64,000 nucleotides of DNA, taken from NCBI GenBank assembly GCA_017432325.1, contig JAFRJJ010000077.1, positions 1-64,000 of the forward strand. The letters are read 5' to 3'. The position numbers were made by a program, and so were the translations under genes. Positions 45,307 to 54,038 of the stretch are shown here, piece after piece. The DNA comes from Solobacterium sp. (GTDB lineage Bacteria > Bacillota_I > Bacilli_A > Erysipelotrichales > Erysipelotrichaceae). The notes beneath the pieces were generated by a model. That model made no database searches. It was not told where the DNA came from and saw only the letters and a list, made by a program, of their open reading frames with translations. The first letter of the stretch is position 1. The number at the start of each line of letters is the position of its first letter.

Positions 45307-45322
45307 TGTTTCACGTGAAACA
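45307..45322. promoter_or_regulatory. parS: parS site 2
   Basis: TGTTTCACGTGAAACA again, with flanking bases extending the palindrome to 20 (45305-45324). It lies between the serS terminator and the -35 of the SRP RNA promoter, 1.43 kb from site 1. Confidence 0.92.
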
Positions 45323-45343
45323 ATTTTGAAGATAACTTTGTTG

Positions 45344-45372
45344 TTGATGAAACTATAAAATACACATATAAT
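45344..45372 (+). promoter_or_regulatory. SRP RNA promoter
   Basis: TTGATG (45344-45349), 17-base spacer, TATAAT (45367-45372), 7 bases before the RNA's predicted 5' end. Confidence 0.75.
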
Positions 45373-45378
45373 ATCCGT

Positions 45379-45456
45379 GGTACAGCAAGCATGTATAGAA
45401 CCTGGTCAGGTCCGGAAGGAAGCAGCCATAAAAACCTCTGCTTGCGTGTACCATTT
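45379..45456 (+). ncRNA. ffs: Signal recognition particle RNA, small bacterial type (4.5S)
   Basis: The SRP core GGTCAGGTCCGGAAGGAAGC (with the GGAA tetraloop and the asymmetric loop that binds Ffh) sits in a hairpin closed by GGTACAGCAAGC / GCTTGCGTGTACC. The length, about 75-80 bases, shows helix 8 only, without the Alu domain of the long Bacillus RNA. A short T-rich tail follows. It lies just ahead of tadA. Confidence 0.93.
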
Positions 45457-45463
45457 TATATAT

Positions 45464-46009
45464 ATGAAAGAACAGATGATCAAAAATCATGAATACTATA
45501 TGCGCCTGGCTTTAAAAGAAGCAGAGAAGGCCCGTATGATTGATGAAGTACCGGTAGGGGCTGTAATCGTACAGGATGGAAAAGTGATTGCAAGAGCACA
45601 TAACCTGAAGGAAAAGAACAAGCAGGCATATGCACATGCGGAATTTCTTGCAATACAGAAGGCAACCAAAAAACTGGGCACATGGTGTCTGGATGACTGT
45701 GATCTGTATGTGACACTGGAACCATGTATGATGTGTACTGGCGCAATCATTCTTTCAAGAGTCAGGAATCTTTATTACGGAACAAAAGATCCGAAAGGCG
45801 GGGCAGTAGACAGTCTGATCCAGATCAAACAGATCTCACATCTGAATCATCATCCGGCAGTGGAATCTGATATTCTTCAGCCGGAATGCAGCAGGATCCT
45901 GACGGATTTCTTCCGTGAAAAAAGGAAACGGCCGAAGCGTGATCCGGCTTCATTCCGGAAATCCGCACTGCTGAAAGAAGCGCCTGAAAAAGAAAACAAA
46001 ACAGAATAA
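45464..46009 (+). CDS. tadA: tRNA adenosine(34) deaminase TadA
   Basis: A 181-residue deaminase making inosine-34 in tRNA-Arg. Zinc site: HAEF (His ligand and catalytic Glu) and EPCMMCTGAI (two Cys). The later GTKDPKGGAVDS block is typical of TadA. The C-terminus carries a basic tail of about 30 residues. The start is placed after the SRP RNA; ATGs at 45464 and 45476 are both possible and neither has a strong ribosome site. Confidence 0.92.
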   Translation: MKEQMIKNHEYYMRLALKEAEKARMIDEVPVGAVIVQDGKVIARAHNLKEKNKQAYAHAEFLAIQKATKKLGTWCLDDCDLYVTLEPCMMCTGAIILSRVRNLYYGTKDPKGGAVDSLIQIKQISHLNHHPAVESDILQPECSRILTDFFREKRKRPKRDPASFRKSALLKEAPEKENKTE

Positions 46010-46024
46010 AACATATGATAAATA

Positions 46025-46058
46025 AGCACTATTCCAAATGGCAGGTATAGTGCTTTTT
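46025..46058 (+). terminator. Terminator after tadA
   Basis: Stem AGCACTAT / ATAGTGCT with a 14-base loop and TTTTT. Its T run overlaps the extended -10 of dnaX. Confidence 0.75.
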
Positions 46059-46066
46059 GCTATAAT
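46058..46066 (+). promoter_or_regulatory. Extended -10 promoter of dnaX-ybaB-recR
   Basis: TGCTATAAT with perfect TATAAT at 46061-46066, 26 bases before the dnaX start; the -35 is poor. Confidence 0.6.
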
Positions 46067-46091
46067 AGTATAGTGCTGAAGGAGCAGTCAT

Positions 46092-47855
46092 ATGAGCAGA
46101 GTTGCGTTGTATCAAAAATATCGTTCGTCGGATTTTGATGAAGTGGTCGGCCAGGAATATGTGGTCAGATCTATTCGTAATGCGATCCGCGAAGGTAAAG
46201 TCGGTCATGCATATCTGTTCTGCGGTCCCAGAGGAACAGGAAAGACGACGATGGCAAGACTGCTTGCCAAATCAGTCAACTGTGAGAATCCTGCAGAAGC
46301 GCCATGCGGACACTGCCTGAACTGTGAGGCAGCTGCAGATGGAACACACCCGGATATTATTGAGATCAATGCGGCAAACGAGACTCATGTCGAGGATATC
46401 CGCGACCTTATTGACCGGGCAAGACTGGCTCCTATGGTTGGTCACCATAAGATATATATTGTGGACGAAGTTCACCAGCTTTCTTCCTCAGCAGCCAGCG
46501 CGCTTCTGAAAACACTGGAAGAACCGCCTTCACATGTTATTTTTATCCTTGCAACAACAGATCCGCAGAAATTGCTGCCGACGATCGTTTCAAGATGCCA
46601 GAGATTTGACTTTTCCAAAGTCGACCGCGAAAAGATCAAAAACCATCTGCTGAATATATCCGGTAAAGAAGGATTCCGTCTGGAACCGGCTGCTGCCGAA
46701 AAAATTGCTGAACTGGCAGACGGCGGTATGCGGGATGCGCTCAGTATTCTTGAACAGACAGTATCATATGCGCAGGGAAGCATCACGGAAGAAGATATCA
46801 ATCAGATCTACGGTCTGTCATCAACATCACAGAAGATCGATCTGCTGAAAAAGATACAGAGCGGAGATCTTGCTTCAGTGATCGAAATGATCCGTTCATG
46901 TGAACAGAGAGGCATCAATCTCGAAAGAATGAACTCTGAACTGATCGAGATATTAAGAGATACTGTTCTTTACAAAACAACAGCGAAAGCTTCTCTGCTG
47001 AGAGTATTATCGGAAGACCAGGCAGTCACAACAGGCGAAGGATCAACTGTAAAGAGTCTTTTGAAGATGATCGACGCATTGATGAAGGCACTGGACACAT
47101 ATAAGATCTCTCAGTCACAGGCATCATGCTTTGAAATCGCATGTATGAATATGATGACACTTCAGGAAACAGAACCGGAATATATTCCGCCGGTCAGGAC
47201 AGTACAGCCGGCAGCGAAACCGGAACCTGTTAAAGCAGTACCTGAAGTGAGACCGGAAGAAATAAAACCGGTACTGGCAGATGAACAGTCATATTCCGGT
47301 GCCGAGGATGATACAGCCGCACCATTGCCTGAAATGCCTGCACCTGTATCTGCTCCGGCAGAACCGGATGAGCATGAATTGAGTGTTGAAGAAGTTCTCA
47401 ATCTGCTGCTGCAGAGCGACAAGCAATCTAAAACCGAAGATCAGGCAAAACTGTCACCGCTGATCAACAGTATGCAGATGAACAGATATCTGAATAACCT
47501 CAGAAGCTGCACAGTCGCGGCCAGCGGAAAAAATACGATCCTGTTTACAAGCAGTATGCCTGCGATCGTAAATCGTATCAATGATGCTGTATATAACAGG
47601 GAACTGTATGAATATCTGAAAGACTTTATTCATATCGATAAAATGCCTTTCGCTGCAGAAGAACAGCTGTATTCAGAAGCGGTAAAGGAATTTATCAGCC
47701 GCAGAAAATCAGGTACATTGCCTGAGATCAGGCCGATTACGAAATATTCCGAAGAAGCGGAACAAAAAGAAGATGAGAAACCGGACCTCGAACAGCAGCT
47801 GATCCAGCTGTTTGGTTCAGATCTGGTACAGATTATTGATGAAGGAGGCAAATAG
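46092..47855 (+). CDS. dnaX: DNA polymerase III subunit gamma/tau
   Basis: A 587-residue clamp-loader ATPase. Walker A GPRGTGKTTMAR, zinc finger CENPAEAPCGHCLNC, DEVHQLS (Walker B region) and the SRC motif (IVSRCQRF) are present. A Pro/Glu-rich linker (about 370-440) precedes the tau C-terminal domain. AAGGAG precedes the start. First gene of the usual dnaX-ybaB-recR cluster. No frameshift signal for a separate gamma form was noticed. Confidence 0.95.
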   Translation: MSRVALYQKYRSSDFDEVVGQEYVVRSIRNAIREGKVGHAYLFCGPRGTGKTTMARLLAKSVNCENPAEAPCGHCLNCEAAADGTHPDIIEINAANETHVEDIRDLIDRARLAPMVGHHKIYIVDEVHQLSSSAASALLKTLEEPPSHVIFILATTDPQKLLPTIVSRCQRFDFSKVDREKIKNHLLNISGKEGFRLEPAAAEKIAELADGGMRDALSILEQTVSYAQGSITEEDINQIYGLSSTSQKIDLLKKIQSGDLASVIEMIRSCEQRGINLERMNSELIEILRDTVLYKTTAKASLLRVLSEDQAVTTGEGSTVKSLLKMIDALMKALDTYKISQSQASCFEIACMNMMTLQETEPEYIPPVRTVQPAAKPEPVKAVPEVRPEEIKPVLADEQSYSGAEDDTAAPLPEMPAPVSAPAEPDEHELSVEEVLNLLLQSDKQSKTEDQAKLSPLINSMQMNRYLNNLRSCTVAASGKNTILFTSSMPAIVNRINDAVYNRELYEYLKDFIHIDKMPFAAEEQLYSEAVKEFISRRKSGTLPEIRPITKYSEEAEQKEDEKPDLEQQLIQLFGSDLVQIIDEGGK

Positions 47856-47856
47856 G

Positions 47857-48165
47857 ATGGATTTTTCCAAATTAATGGAACAAGCTCAGATGATGCAGAA
47901 TCAGATGGGCAAACTTGAAGAACAGCTCAACAACACGATCTACGAAGGAAACAACGGCGGAAAGAACGGTGTCACCATTAAAATCAATGGTACATATGCA
48001 GTAGAAGAAGTAGAGATCGGAGAAGACCTTCTTGAAAAAGACAACAAGGAAATGCTCCAGGATATGATCATGATCGCAATGAATGCCGCAGTAACAAAGG
48101 CATCAGATGACAGAGAAAGAAAACTGGGATCCGTAACACAGGGACTGAAGATCCCGGGGATGTGA
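47857..48165 (+). CDS. YbaB/EbfC family nucleoid-associated protein
   Basis: A 102-residue YbaB/EbfC protein (YaaK in Bacillus): MDFSKLMEQAQMMQNQMGKL helix, then a beta sheet with GVTIKINGTY. It binds DNA as a dimer and is nearly always between dnaX and recR. The start is chosen after AGGAGG at the dnaX end, two bases past the dnaX stop. Confidence 0.93.
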   Translation: MDFSKLMEQAQMMQNQMGKLEEQLNNTIYEGNNGGKNGVTIKINGTYAVEEVEIGEDLLEKDNKEMLQDMIMIAMNAAVTKASDDRERKLGSVTQGLKIPGM

Positions 48166-48168
48166 TTG

Positions 48169-48765
48169 ATGTATCCAGCAAGTCTGCAGAGACTGATTGA
48201 AAGTTTCCGAATGCTGCCGGGTGTCGGCGAAAAAACTGCCGAACGCTATGCATTGATGATCTGTGAAGCAGATGAGATCGATGTACGCAACTTTGCCGGC
48301 GCAATGATCGATGTCAGGGAAAAACTGACACATTGCAGGATCTGCGGAAATCTTTCAGAATCACAGGAATGTGAGATCTGCAGTGATCACAGCCGGAATC
48401 ACCGTCAGATCCTTGTCGTACAGTCTGCGAAAGATGTGATCGCAGTTGAACGTACAGGAGAATTCCACGGTGTATATCATGTTCTGAACGGCTTGATCTC
48501 TACCAGCAAAGGTATTATGCCTGACGATCTGAATATTGATTCTCTGGTAGAGCGCAGTAAAGAATGTGATGAGATTATTCTGGCTACTAGTGCTACTATG
48601 GACGGTGAGACAACAGCGATGTATCTGGACAGACTGCTGAAGGACAGTAATCCGGGTCTGCTTGTCACAAGAATCGCGCATGGCCTCCCTTCCGGAGGAA
48701 TGCTGGACTATGCTGATGAAATTACATTGTCACATGCATTGTCTGACCGAAGAAAAATGGGATAA
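48169..48765 (+). CDS. recR: Recombination mediator RecR
   Basis: A 198-residue RecR with helix-hairpin-helix (LPGVGEKTAERYA), Cys4 zinc finger (CRICGNLSESQECEIC), Toprim domain (ILVVQSAKDVIAVE) and a C-terminal Walker-B-like region. Acts with RecF and RecO in gap repair. ATG at 48169 is preferred over TTG at 48166. It starts three bases past the ybaB stop. Confidence 0.95.
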   Translation: MYPASLQRLIESFRMLPGVGEKTAERYALMICEADEIDVRNFAGAMIDVREKLTHCRICGNLSESQECEICSDHSRNHRQILVVQSAKDVIAVERTGEFHGVYHVLNGLISTSKGIMPDDLNIDSLVERSKECDEIILATSATMDGETTAMYLDRLLKDSNPGLLVTRIAHGLPSGGMLDYADEITLSHALSDRRKMG

Positions 48766-48779
48766 GGAGTGATTTATTT

Positions 48780-50447
48780 ATGAACAACGATCTGCGTATC
48801 GCACAAGCATCAGAACTGAAAGACATTAGATTAATTGCAGAAAAAGCAGGAATCAAAGAAGAAGCACTTGAACCTTATGGAAAGAACAAGGCAAAAGTAG
48901 CTCTTACTGAAATGGATCGTCTCAAGGACCGTCCGAACGGAAAACTGATCCTCGTAACTGCGATTAACCCGACTCCTGCAGGAGAAGGAAAATCTACAAC
49001 AACGATCGGTCTGGCAGACGGACTCAGCAGGATCGGAAAGAACACGATGGCATGCCTTCGTGAACCTTCACTGGGACCTGTCTTCGGACTGAAGGGCGGA
49101 GCTACAGGCGGCGGATATGCTCAGGTCATCCCGATGGAAGAGATCAACCTTCATTTCACAGGTGACATGCATGCAATCACAACATGCAACAACCTGATCG
49201 CTGCAGTATTGGATAATTCACTTTATCAGGGCAACCTCCTGAACATTGACCCGGAGCGTGTCACATGGAAACGCTGTCTGGATATGAATGACCGTACCCT
49301 GCGAAACATCACGATTGCGCAGGAAAAGAAAGTAAACGGCATTGAACGTAAGGATGGATTTGTCATCACTGTCGCTACTGAAGTTATGGCAATTCTCTGT
49401 CTGTCCAAAGACCTGAAGGATTTCCAGGAAAGGATCGGCAGATGCATCGTTGCATATACATATGAAGGAAAGCCTGTTACAGTCAAAGATCTTGGTGTTG
49501 ACGGCGCAGCAGCAGTTGTTATGAAAGAAGCGATCAAGCCGAACCTTGTTCAGACACTGGAACATACACCAGTTCTGATCCATGGCGGACCGTTCGCTAA
49601 TATCGCACACGGATGCAATTCTGTCATTGCTACAAAAATGGCATTAAAACTTGCAGACTATGTTGTTACAGAAGCAGGCTTCGGCGCTGACCTCGGTGCT
49701 GAAAAGTTCCTGGATATCAAGTGCAGACTGGCCGAATTAAAGCCGGATACAGTCGTTATCGTTGCGACGATCCGCGCGCTGAAGATGCATGGCGGAGTTG
49801 AAAAGGAAAACCTCGCTGCTCCGAATGTTGAAGCAATGCTGAACGGCGCAGGCAACCTTGCGAAGCACATCGAATCGATCAAACAGTTCGGCGTACCTTA
49901 TGTTGTCGCAATCAACAAGTTCAGCTCTGACTCACCGGAAGAAGTTGCTGCTCTGATGAAATGGTGCAGTGACAACGGACACCCTGTTGAAGAGAGTGAC
50001 GGATGGGCAAAAGGCGGCGAAGGAACGATCGACCTCGCGAATACAGTCGTCAAGATGTGTGAAGCAGAAAACCACTATGCTCCGATCTATGATGTAAACG
50101 ATACGATCCAGAATAAGATCACTGCGATCTCCAAAAAGATCTACGGCGCAACAGATGTTGAATTCTCTGAAGAAGCTCTGGAAAAGATAAAGATCTATAT
50201 TACGAACGGCTGGGACAGAATGCCTGTCTGCATGGCCAAGACTCCGCTTTCCCTGACTGATGACGCAAAGATCAAGGGACGTCCGGCAGAATTCACGATC
50301 CATGTCAGAGATCTCAGCATCTCTGCAGGTGCAGGATTTGTTGTCGCATATACAGGCAGCGTCCTGACAATGCCCGGACTTCCGAAAGATCCTGCAGCCC
50401 TGCATATGGGTGTTGATGAAAACGGCGAAAGCTACGGTATCTTCTGA
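48780..50447 (+). CDS. fhs: Formate-tetrahydrofolate ligase
   Basis: A 555-residue enzyme joining formate to tetrahydrofolate with ATP, supplying formyl groups for purines and initiator tRNA. ATP-binding loop TPAGEGKSTTTIGLADGL, EPSLGPVFGLKGGATGGG and the C-terminal MPGLPKDPAA match the family. AAGGAG precedes the start. It lies 14 bases after recR. Confidence 0.96.
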   Translation: MNNDLRIAQASELKDIRLIAEKAGIKEEALEPYGKNKAKVALTEMDRLKDRPNGKLILVTAINPTPAGEGKSTTTIGLADGLSRIGKNTMACLREPSLGPVFGLKGGATGGGYAQVIPMEEINLHFTGDMHAITTCNNLIAAVLDNSLYQGNLLNIDPERVTWKRCLDMNDRTLRNITIAQEKKVNGIERKDGFVITVATEVMAILCLSKDLKDFQERIGRCIVAYTYEGKPVTVKDLGVDGAAAVVMKEAIKPNLVQTLEHTPVLIHGGPFANIAHGCNSVIATKMALKLADYVVTEAGFGADLGAEKFLDIKCRLAELKPDTVVIVATIRALKMHGGVEKENLAAPNVEAMLNGAGNLAKHIESIKQFGVPYVVAINKFSSDSPEEVAALMKWCSDNGHPVEESDGWAKGGEGTIDLANTVVKMCEAENHYAPIYDVNDTIQNKITAISKKIYGATDVEFSEEALEKIKIYITNGWDRMPVCMAKTPLSLTDDAKIKGRPAEFTIHVRDLSISAGAGFVVAYTGSVLTMPGLPKDPAALHMGVDENGESYGIF

Positions 50448-50466
50448 TCGATTGGAATAACAGTTT

Positions 50467-51378
50467 ATGAGTTCAATAGCTTATGTGACGGACACAAATA
50501 TGATCGAATATCATCGCCTTTGCGGTACAAGGGAGATGAATTTCTGGCGTCTTTCCAGCAAGAAAGACTTTAAGGACTTCCGGAAAGGGGACTTACTGTT
50601 TTTCTATGCGCGCGGAAAGCACAGAAGAAAGAAAGGATTTGTGGGCTACGCGCATTATGTGAGAACTCATAAACTGTCTATCAGACAGATGTGGAAACGG
50701 TACGGAACAAGCAACGGGTATGACAATATGAAAGCTTTGGAGGATGCGATCTTCAAGGCAGCCAAAGACCGTCCTGTACCGGAGAAAATGAACTGTCTTT
50801 ATCTGACAGACGCGGTATTCTTTCAGAGCCCTGTATATCCTGAAGAAGTCGGACTGCAGATCAGTGAAAATCTGGAAAGCTTCTGCTATCTGGATCAGGA
50901 TGATCCGCAGACAACTGTCCGGATCCTCCGGAAGGCGGAAGAAAACGGAATCGACCTCTGGAGCGCAAGCCAGTCATTCGAACCGGAAAACATATTCCGG
51001 CAGGATGAATTCCGTCATAATCTGGCTTTGATCTCAACAGTTATCGGAAAAGAAGGCTGGAATCAGAAAGAAACAATGAGGGCAGCGAAGCTTGCCCAGG
51101 CAAAGGTTTCCGAAGAGGGATGGGAGTACATCCGCAACAGCAGGACAGACTGTCTGAAGCTGACGAAAGACGGTGCAGTGATCGCAGTGCCGTTTATATC
51201 TCAGACAAAGAACCGACAGCTGAGGGTTGCCGAACTGATCGGAAAAATAGAATTATATCGACTCTATCTAAAAGCTGCGGGCGGTTTTGCGGAAAACATC
51301 ACATTTGAAATATTGTATGAAACCGAGCCGCGGGATGTACTGCAGCTTGTAGAAAGCTTAAACAATGAAAGATTATGA
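50467..51378 (+). CDS. PUA/EVE-like protein of unknown function upstream of mnmG
   Basis: A 303-residue protein. The first roughly 80 residues (NFWRLSSKKDFKDFRKGDLL, FFYARGKHRRKKGFVGYAHY) look like a PUA/EVE-type fold, which reads modified bases in RNA or DNA. The last roughly 90 residues (NRQLRVAELIGKIELYRLYL) form a separate alpha/beta unit with no family I know. There is no strong ribosome site. It overlaps the mnmG start by 14 bases, so a role linked to tRNA modification is possible (inference from context). Confidence 0.65.
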   Translation: MSSIAYVTDTNMIEYHRLCGTREMNFWRLSSKKDFKDFRKGDLLFFYARGKHRRKKGFVGYAHYVRTHKLSIRQMWKRYGTSNGYDNMKALEDAIFKAAKDRPVPEKMNCLYLTDAVFFQSPVYPEEVGLQISENLESFCYLDQDDPQTTVRILRKAEENGIDLWSASQSFEPENIFRQDEFRHNLALISTVIGKEGWNQKETMRAAKLAQAKVSEEGWEYIRNSRTDCLKLTKDGAVIAVPFISQTKNRQLRVAELIGKIELYRLYLKAAGGFAENITFEILYETEPRDVLQLVESLNNERL

Positions 51379-53239
51379 AATTATAGTCATCGGAGGAGGC
51401 CATGCCGGAATTGAAGCCGCGTTGGCCTCTGCCCGTTTAAAAAAGAAAACGCTTCTGCTGACGCTGAGCATTTCCAATATCGGCAAGATGCCATGCAATC
51501 CGTCTGTCGGCGGACCGGCAAAAGGGATCGTTGTCAGGGAAATAGATGCTCTGGGAGGGCAGATGCCGATCACTGCAGACCGTACAGCGCTGCAGTTTAA
51601 AATGCTGAACATTGCGAAAGGACCCGGTGTCCGTGCTTTAAGAGTTCAGTCGGATAAACTTGCTTATTCGGAAATGATGCAGGATGTCTGCCTGCATCAG
51701 GAAAACCTGACAGTTCTTGAAGCGATGGCAGTTCATCTCGATACCGAGAACAACAGAGTAACCGGGGTAACACTGTCTGACGGCAGCAGGATCACTTCTG
51801 AGATCGTCATACTGACAACAGGCACATACATGGCCGGCGTCAATATGATCTCTGATGAAGTGAAGGAAGGCGGACCGGATCTTGAAAAAACAACACCGGA
51901 CCTGTCTGCGTCTCTGAGAGAAGCAGGGCTGAGAACGTTCCGTCTGAAAACGGGAACACCTCCGCGTGTACTGACTTCAAGCATTGACTTCTCAAAGACA
52001 TCCCTGGAACCCGGAACAGACGCGTTTCTGAGATTTTCGGAAACGACAAAGTCGATCCTTCCCTTTGAAAAGCAGGTTCCCTGCTACATGACTCATACAA
52101 CAGCTGAAACGCATGAGATCATCATGAAGAACCTGAACCGTTCCAGCATGTATTCGGGAGTCGTGAAAGGTGTCGGACCGAGATACTGCCCGTCGATCGA
52201 AGATAAGCTTGTCAGGTTTGCTGATAAGCCGAGGCATCTTCTGTTCCTGGAACCGGAATCATTAAGGATGGATACGACATATGTTCAAGGCTTTTCAACA
52301 TCGCTTCCAAGAGATGTACAGGAAGCCATGACACATACACTTCCGGGATTTGAGCACTGCATCATCAAGAAGTATGCCTATGCGATCGAATATGATGCTG
52401 TTGATCCGATCCAGATGAAGCCTTCTCTGGAATCCAAGATCATTGAAAACCTGTTTACCGCAGGTCAGGTCAACGGAACATCCGGATATGAAGAGGCAGC
52501 CGGACAGGGCATCCTGGCAGGGATCAATGCCGCAAGAAAACTGGACGGGAAAGCTCCGCTCGTATTCCGCAGAGATGAATCTTATCTCGGTGTGCTGATC
52601 GATGATCTGACGACCAAAGGAACTGCAGAGCCGTACAGACTGCTGACCTCCAGAGCGGAATTCAGACTTCTGCTGAGACATGACAACGCACAGGAGCGTC
52701 TGATCGAATACGGATATGAGACAGGTCTTGTCAGTGAAGAGAGATTCAATGAATATCTTCAGAAGATGGAACAGCTGAACAACATCAAACAGAAACTGGA
52801 AGATACCGGTTTTCTGCTTGATGATCCGAAGACAAAAGAATACCTGGAATCTGTCGGTTACAGCAGTGATGAACACCGCGGCGTATCAGGGATCGATCTG
52901 CTGAAACGTCCGGGTGTTACATCAGAAGGTCTGCTTGACTGCATTGGCGAAGCAGCTGATCACGAGCTGCTCGAAAAGGTAGACATTGATATAAAATATA
53001 GTGGATATATCGCAAAGGCAAAGCGTGAAGCAAATAAACTTGCCCAGATGGAACAGCAGGTACTGGGAACAGACTTTGATTATGATCAGGTCGACAATCT
53101 GTCCCTGGAGGGCAGGCAGAAACTGATGAAGTTCAAGCCTGCAACAATGGGCCAAGCATCCAGAATATCCGGTGTCAATCCGGCTGATCTGGCAGTACTT
53201 GCGATCACAATCAGACAAGGCAAAGGAAAGAGGGCGTAA
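51365..53239 (+). CDS. mnmG: tRNA 5-carboxymethylaminomethyluridine synthase subunit MnmG
   Basis: A 624-residue FAD enzyme that, with MnmE, modifies U34 of certain tRNAs. FAD loop VIGGGHAGIEAALASARL, CNPSVGGPAKG (with the key Cys) and GTYMAGV are present, along with the C-terminal helical tRNA/MnmE-binding domain. It overlaps the EVE-like gene. mnmE itself is not in the window. Confidence 0.95.
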   Translation: MKDYEIIVIGGGHAGIEAALASARLKKKTLLLTLSISNIGKMPCNPSVGGPAKGIVVREIDALGGQMPITADRTALQFKMLNIAKGPGVRALRVQSDKLAYSEMMQDVCLHQENLTVLEAMAVHLDTENNRVTGVTLSDGSRITSEIVILTTGTYMAGVNMISDEVKEGGPDLEKTTPDLSASLREAGLRTFRLKTGTPPRVLTSSIDFSKTSLEPGTDAFLRFSETTKSILPFEKQVPCYMTHTTAETHEIIMKNLNRSSMYSGVVKGVGPRYCPSIEDKLVRFADKPRHLLFLEPESLRMDTTYVQGFSTSLPRDVQEAMTHTLPGFEHCIIKKYAYAIEYDAVDPIQMKPSLESKIIENLFTAGQVNGTSGYEEAAGQGILAGINAARKLDGKAPLVFRRDESYLGVLIDDLTTKGTAEPYRLLTSRAEFRLLLRHDNAQERLIEYGYETGLVSEERFNEYLQKMEQLNNIKQKLEDTGFLLDDPKTKEYLESVGYSSDEHRGVSGIDLLKRPGVTSEGLLDCIGEAADHELLEKVDIDIKYSGYIAKAKREANKLAQMEQQVLGTDFDYDQVDNLSLEGRQKLMKFKPATMGQASRISGVNPADLAVLAITIRQGKGKRA

Positions 53240-53241
53240 TT

Positions 53242-53874
53242 ATGAGATATGAAGAAGTAGTATCCAATGTATGTGTTTACGGATTTGATGAATCAGTACG
53301 CGGTTCAAAATATCCCATGGCAACAGATCTCAGCAAGGTCAGTGAAGAAGTTACAGAACGGACACTGAAACTCGCAAACGCTCCTGCAGGAAGCGGACAC
53401 GATAACTTCCTGAACGGTGTGATCGTACAGTTTGATCTGACATTTACAAACAAAGCATGGGTTGAAGCTGAACGGTATCATTTTCTGGATTTTGTCAGCT
53501 CACAGTCGACTATGCACAGGATCACGAAGTTTGATCTTGACCGGGCATATATTGAATATACGGATCCCAGGATCATTGAGATCATGAAAGAAAAAACCAA
53601 GGAATACAATGATCTGCAGAATGATATCAAGAGACTCCAGGAAGAAGGCAAAGACACCGGGACCCTGATGTCGGTAGCTGCGGAAAAATATCTTGAGATC
53701 CTCTATTCTAATCCTGCCGGGTTTAAACTGACAGCACGCATGACGACGAATTACCGTCAGCTGAAAACGATCTATGCGCAGAGAAAAAATCACCGCCTGC
53801 CTGAGTGGCGCGCATTCTGTGAATGGATCGAGACATTGCCGAATGCAGACTTTATTACAAAAACGATGCGATGA
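53242..53874 (+). CDS. Conserved protein of unknown function (possible ThyX-like fold)
   Basis: A 210-residue protein whose core (WVEAERYHFLDFVSSQSTMH, then ARMTTNYRQLKTIYAQRKNH) recalls the layout of flavin-dependent thymidylate synthase ThyX, but the strict RHRxxSxNxxSxRY motif is missing, so enzyme identity is not claimed. I remember close relatives in phages and Bacillota genomes, which is a recollection only. It starts two bases after the mnmG stop and is followed by a terminator, sitting between mnmG and rsmG, which are usually adjacent. Confidence 0.6.
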   Translation: MRYEEVVSNVCVYGFDESVRGSKYPMATDLSKVSEEVTERTLKLANAPAGSGHDNFLNGVIVQFDLTFTNKAWVEAERYHFLDFVSSQSTMHRITKFDLDRAYIEYTDPRIIEIMKEKTKEYNDLQNDIKRLQEEGKDTGTLMSVAAEKYLEILYSNPAGFKLTARMTTNYRQLKTIYAQRKNHRLPEWRAFCEWIETLPNADFITKTMR

Positions 53875-53882
53875 AGAGAAAT

Positions 53883-53916
53883 AAGGATATCAAAAGTGAT
53901 TTATGATATCCTTTTT
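53883..53916 (+). terminator. Terminator after the ThyX-like gene
   Basis: Stem AAGGATATCA / TGATATCCTT, 11-base loop, T run. A TTGTGGA...TCCACAA inverted pair of DnaA-box-like sequences (53936-53960) follows it, then a candidate -10 TAAAAT at about 54015-54020 for rsmG. Confidence 0.85.
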
Positions 53917-54038
53917 GATGCGCTTTTACGAAAAATTGTGGAAAACTTTTTTCTCCACAATAAATAAAAACACTGTGATCGGTATAACGTCTTTCAGGCG
54001 GTCTGATCTGATGGTAAAATAGACAACACGGAGCAATT

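Noticed and set aside
45377-45463. Upstream extension of tadA
   Set aside because: It translates the SRP RNA gene.
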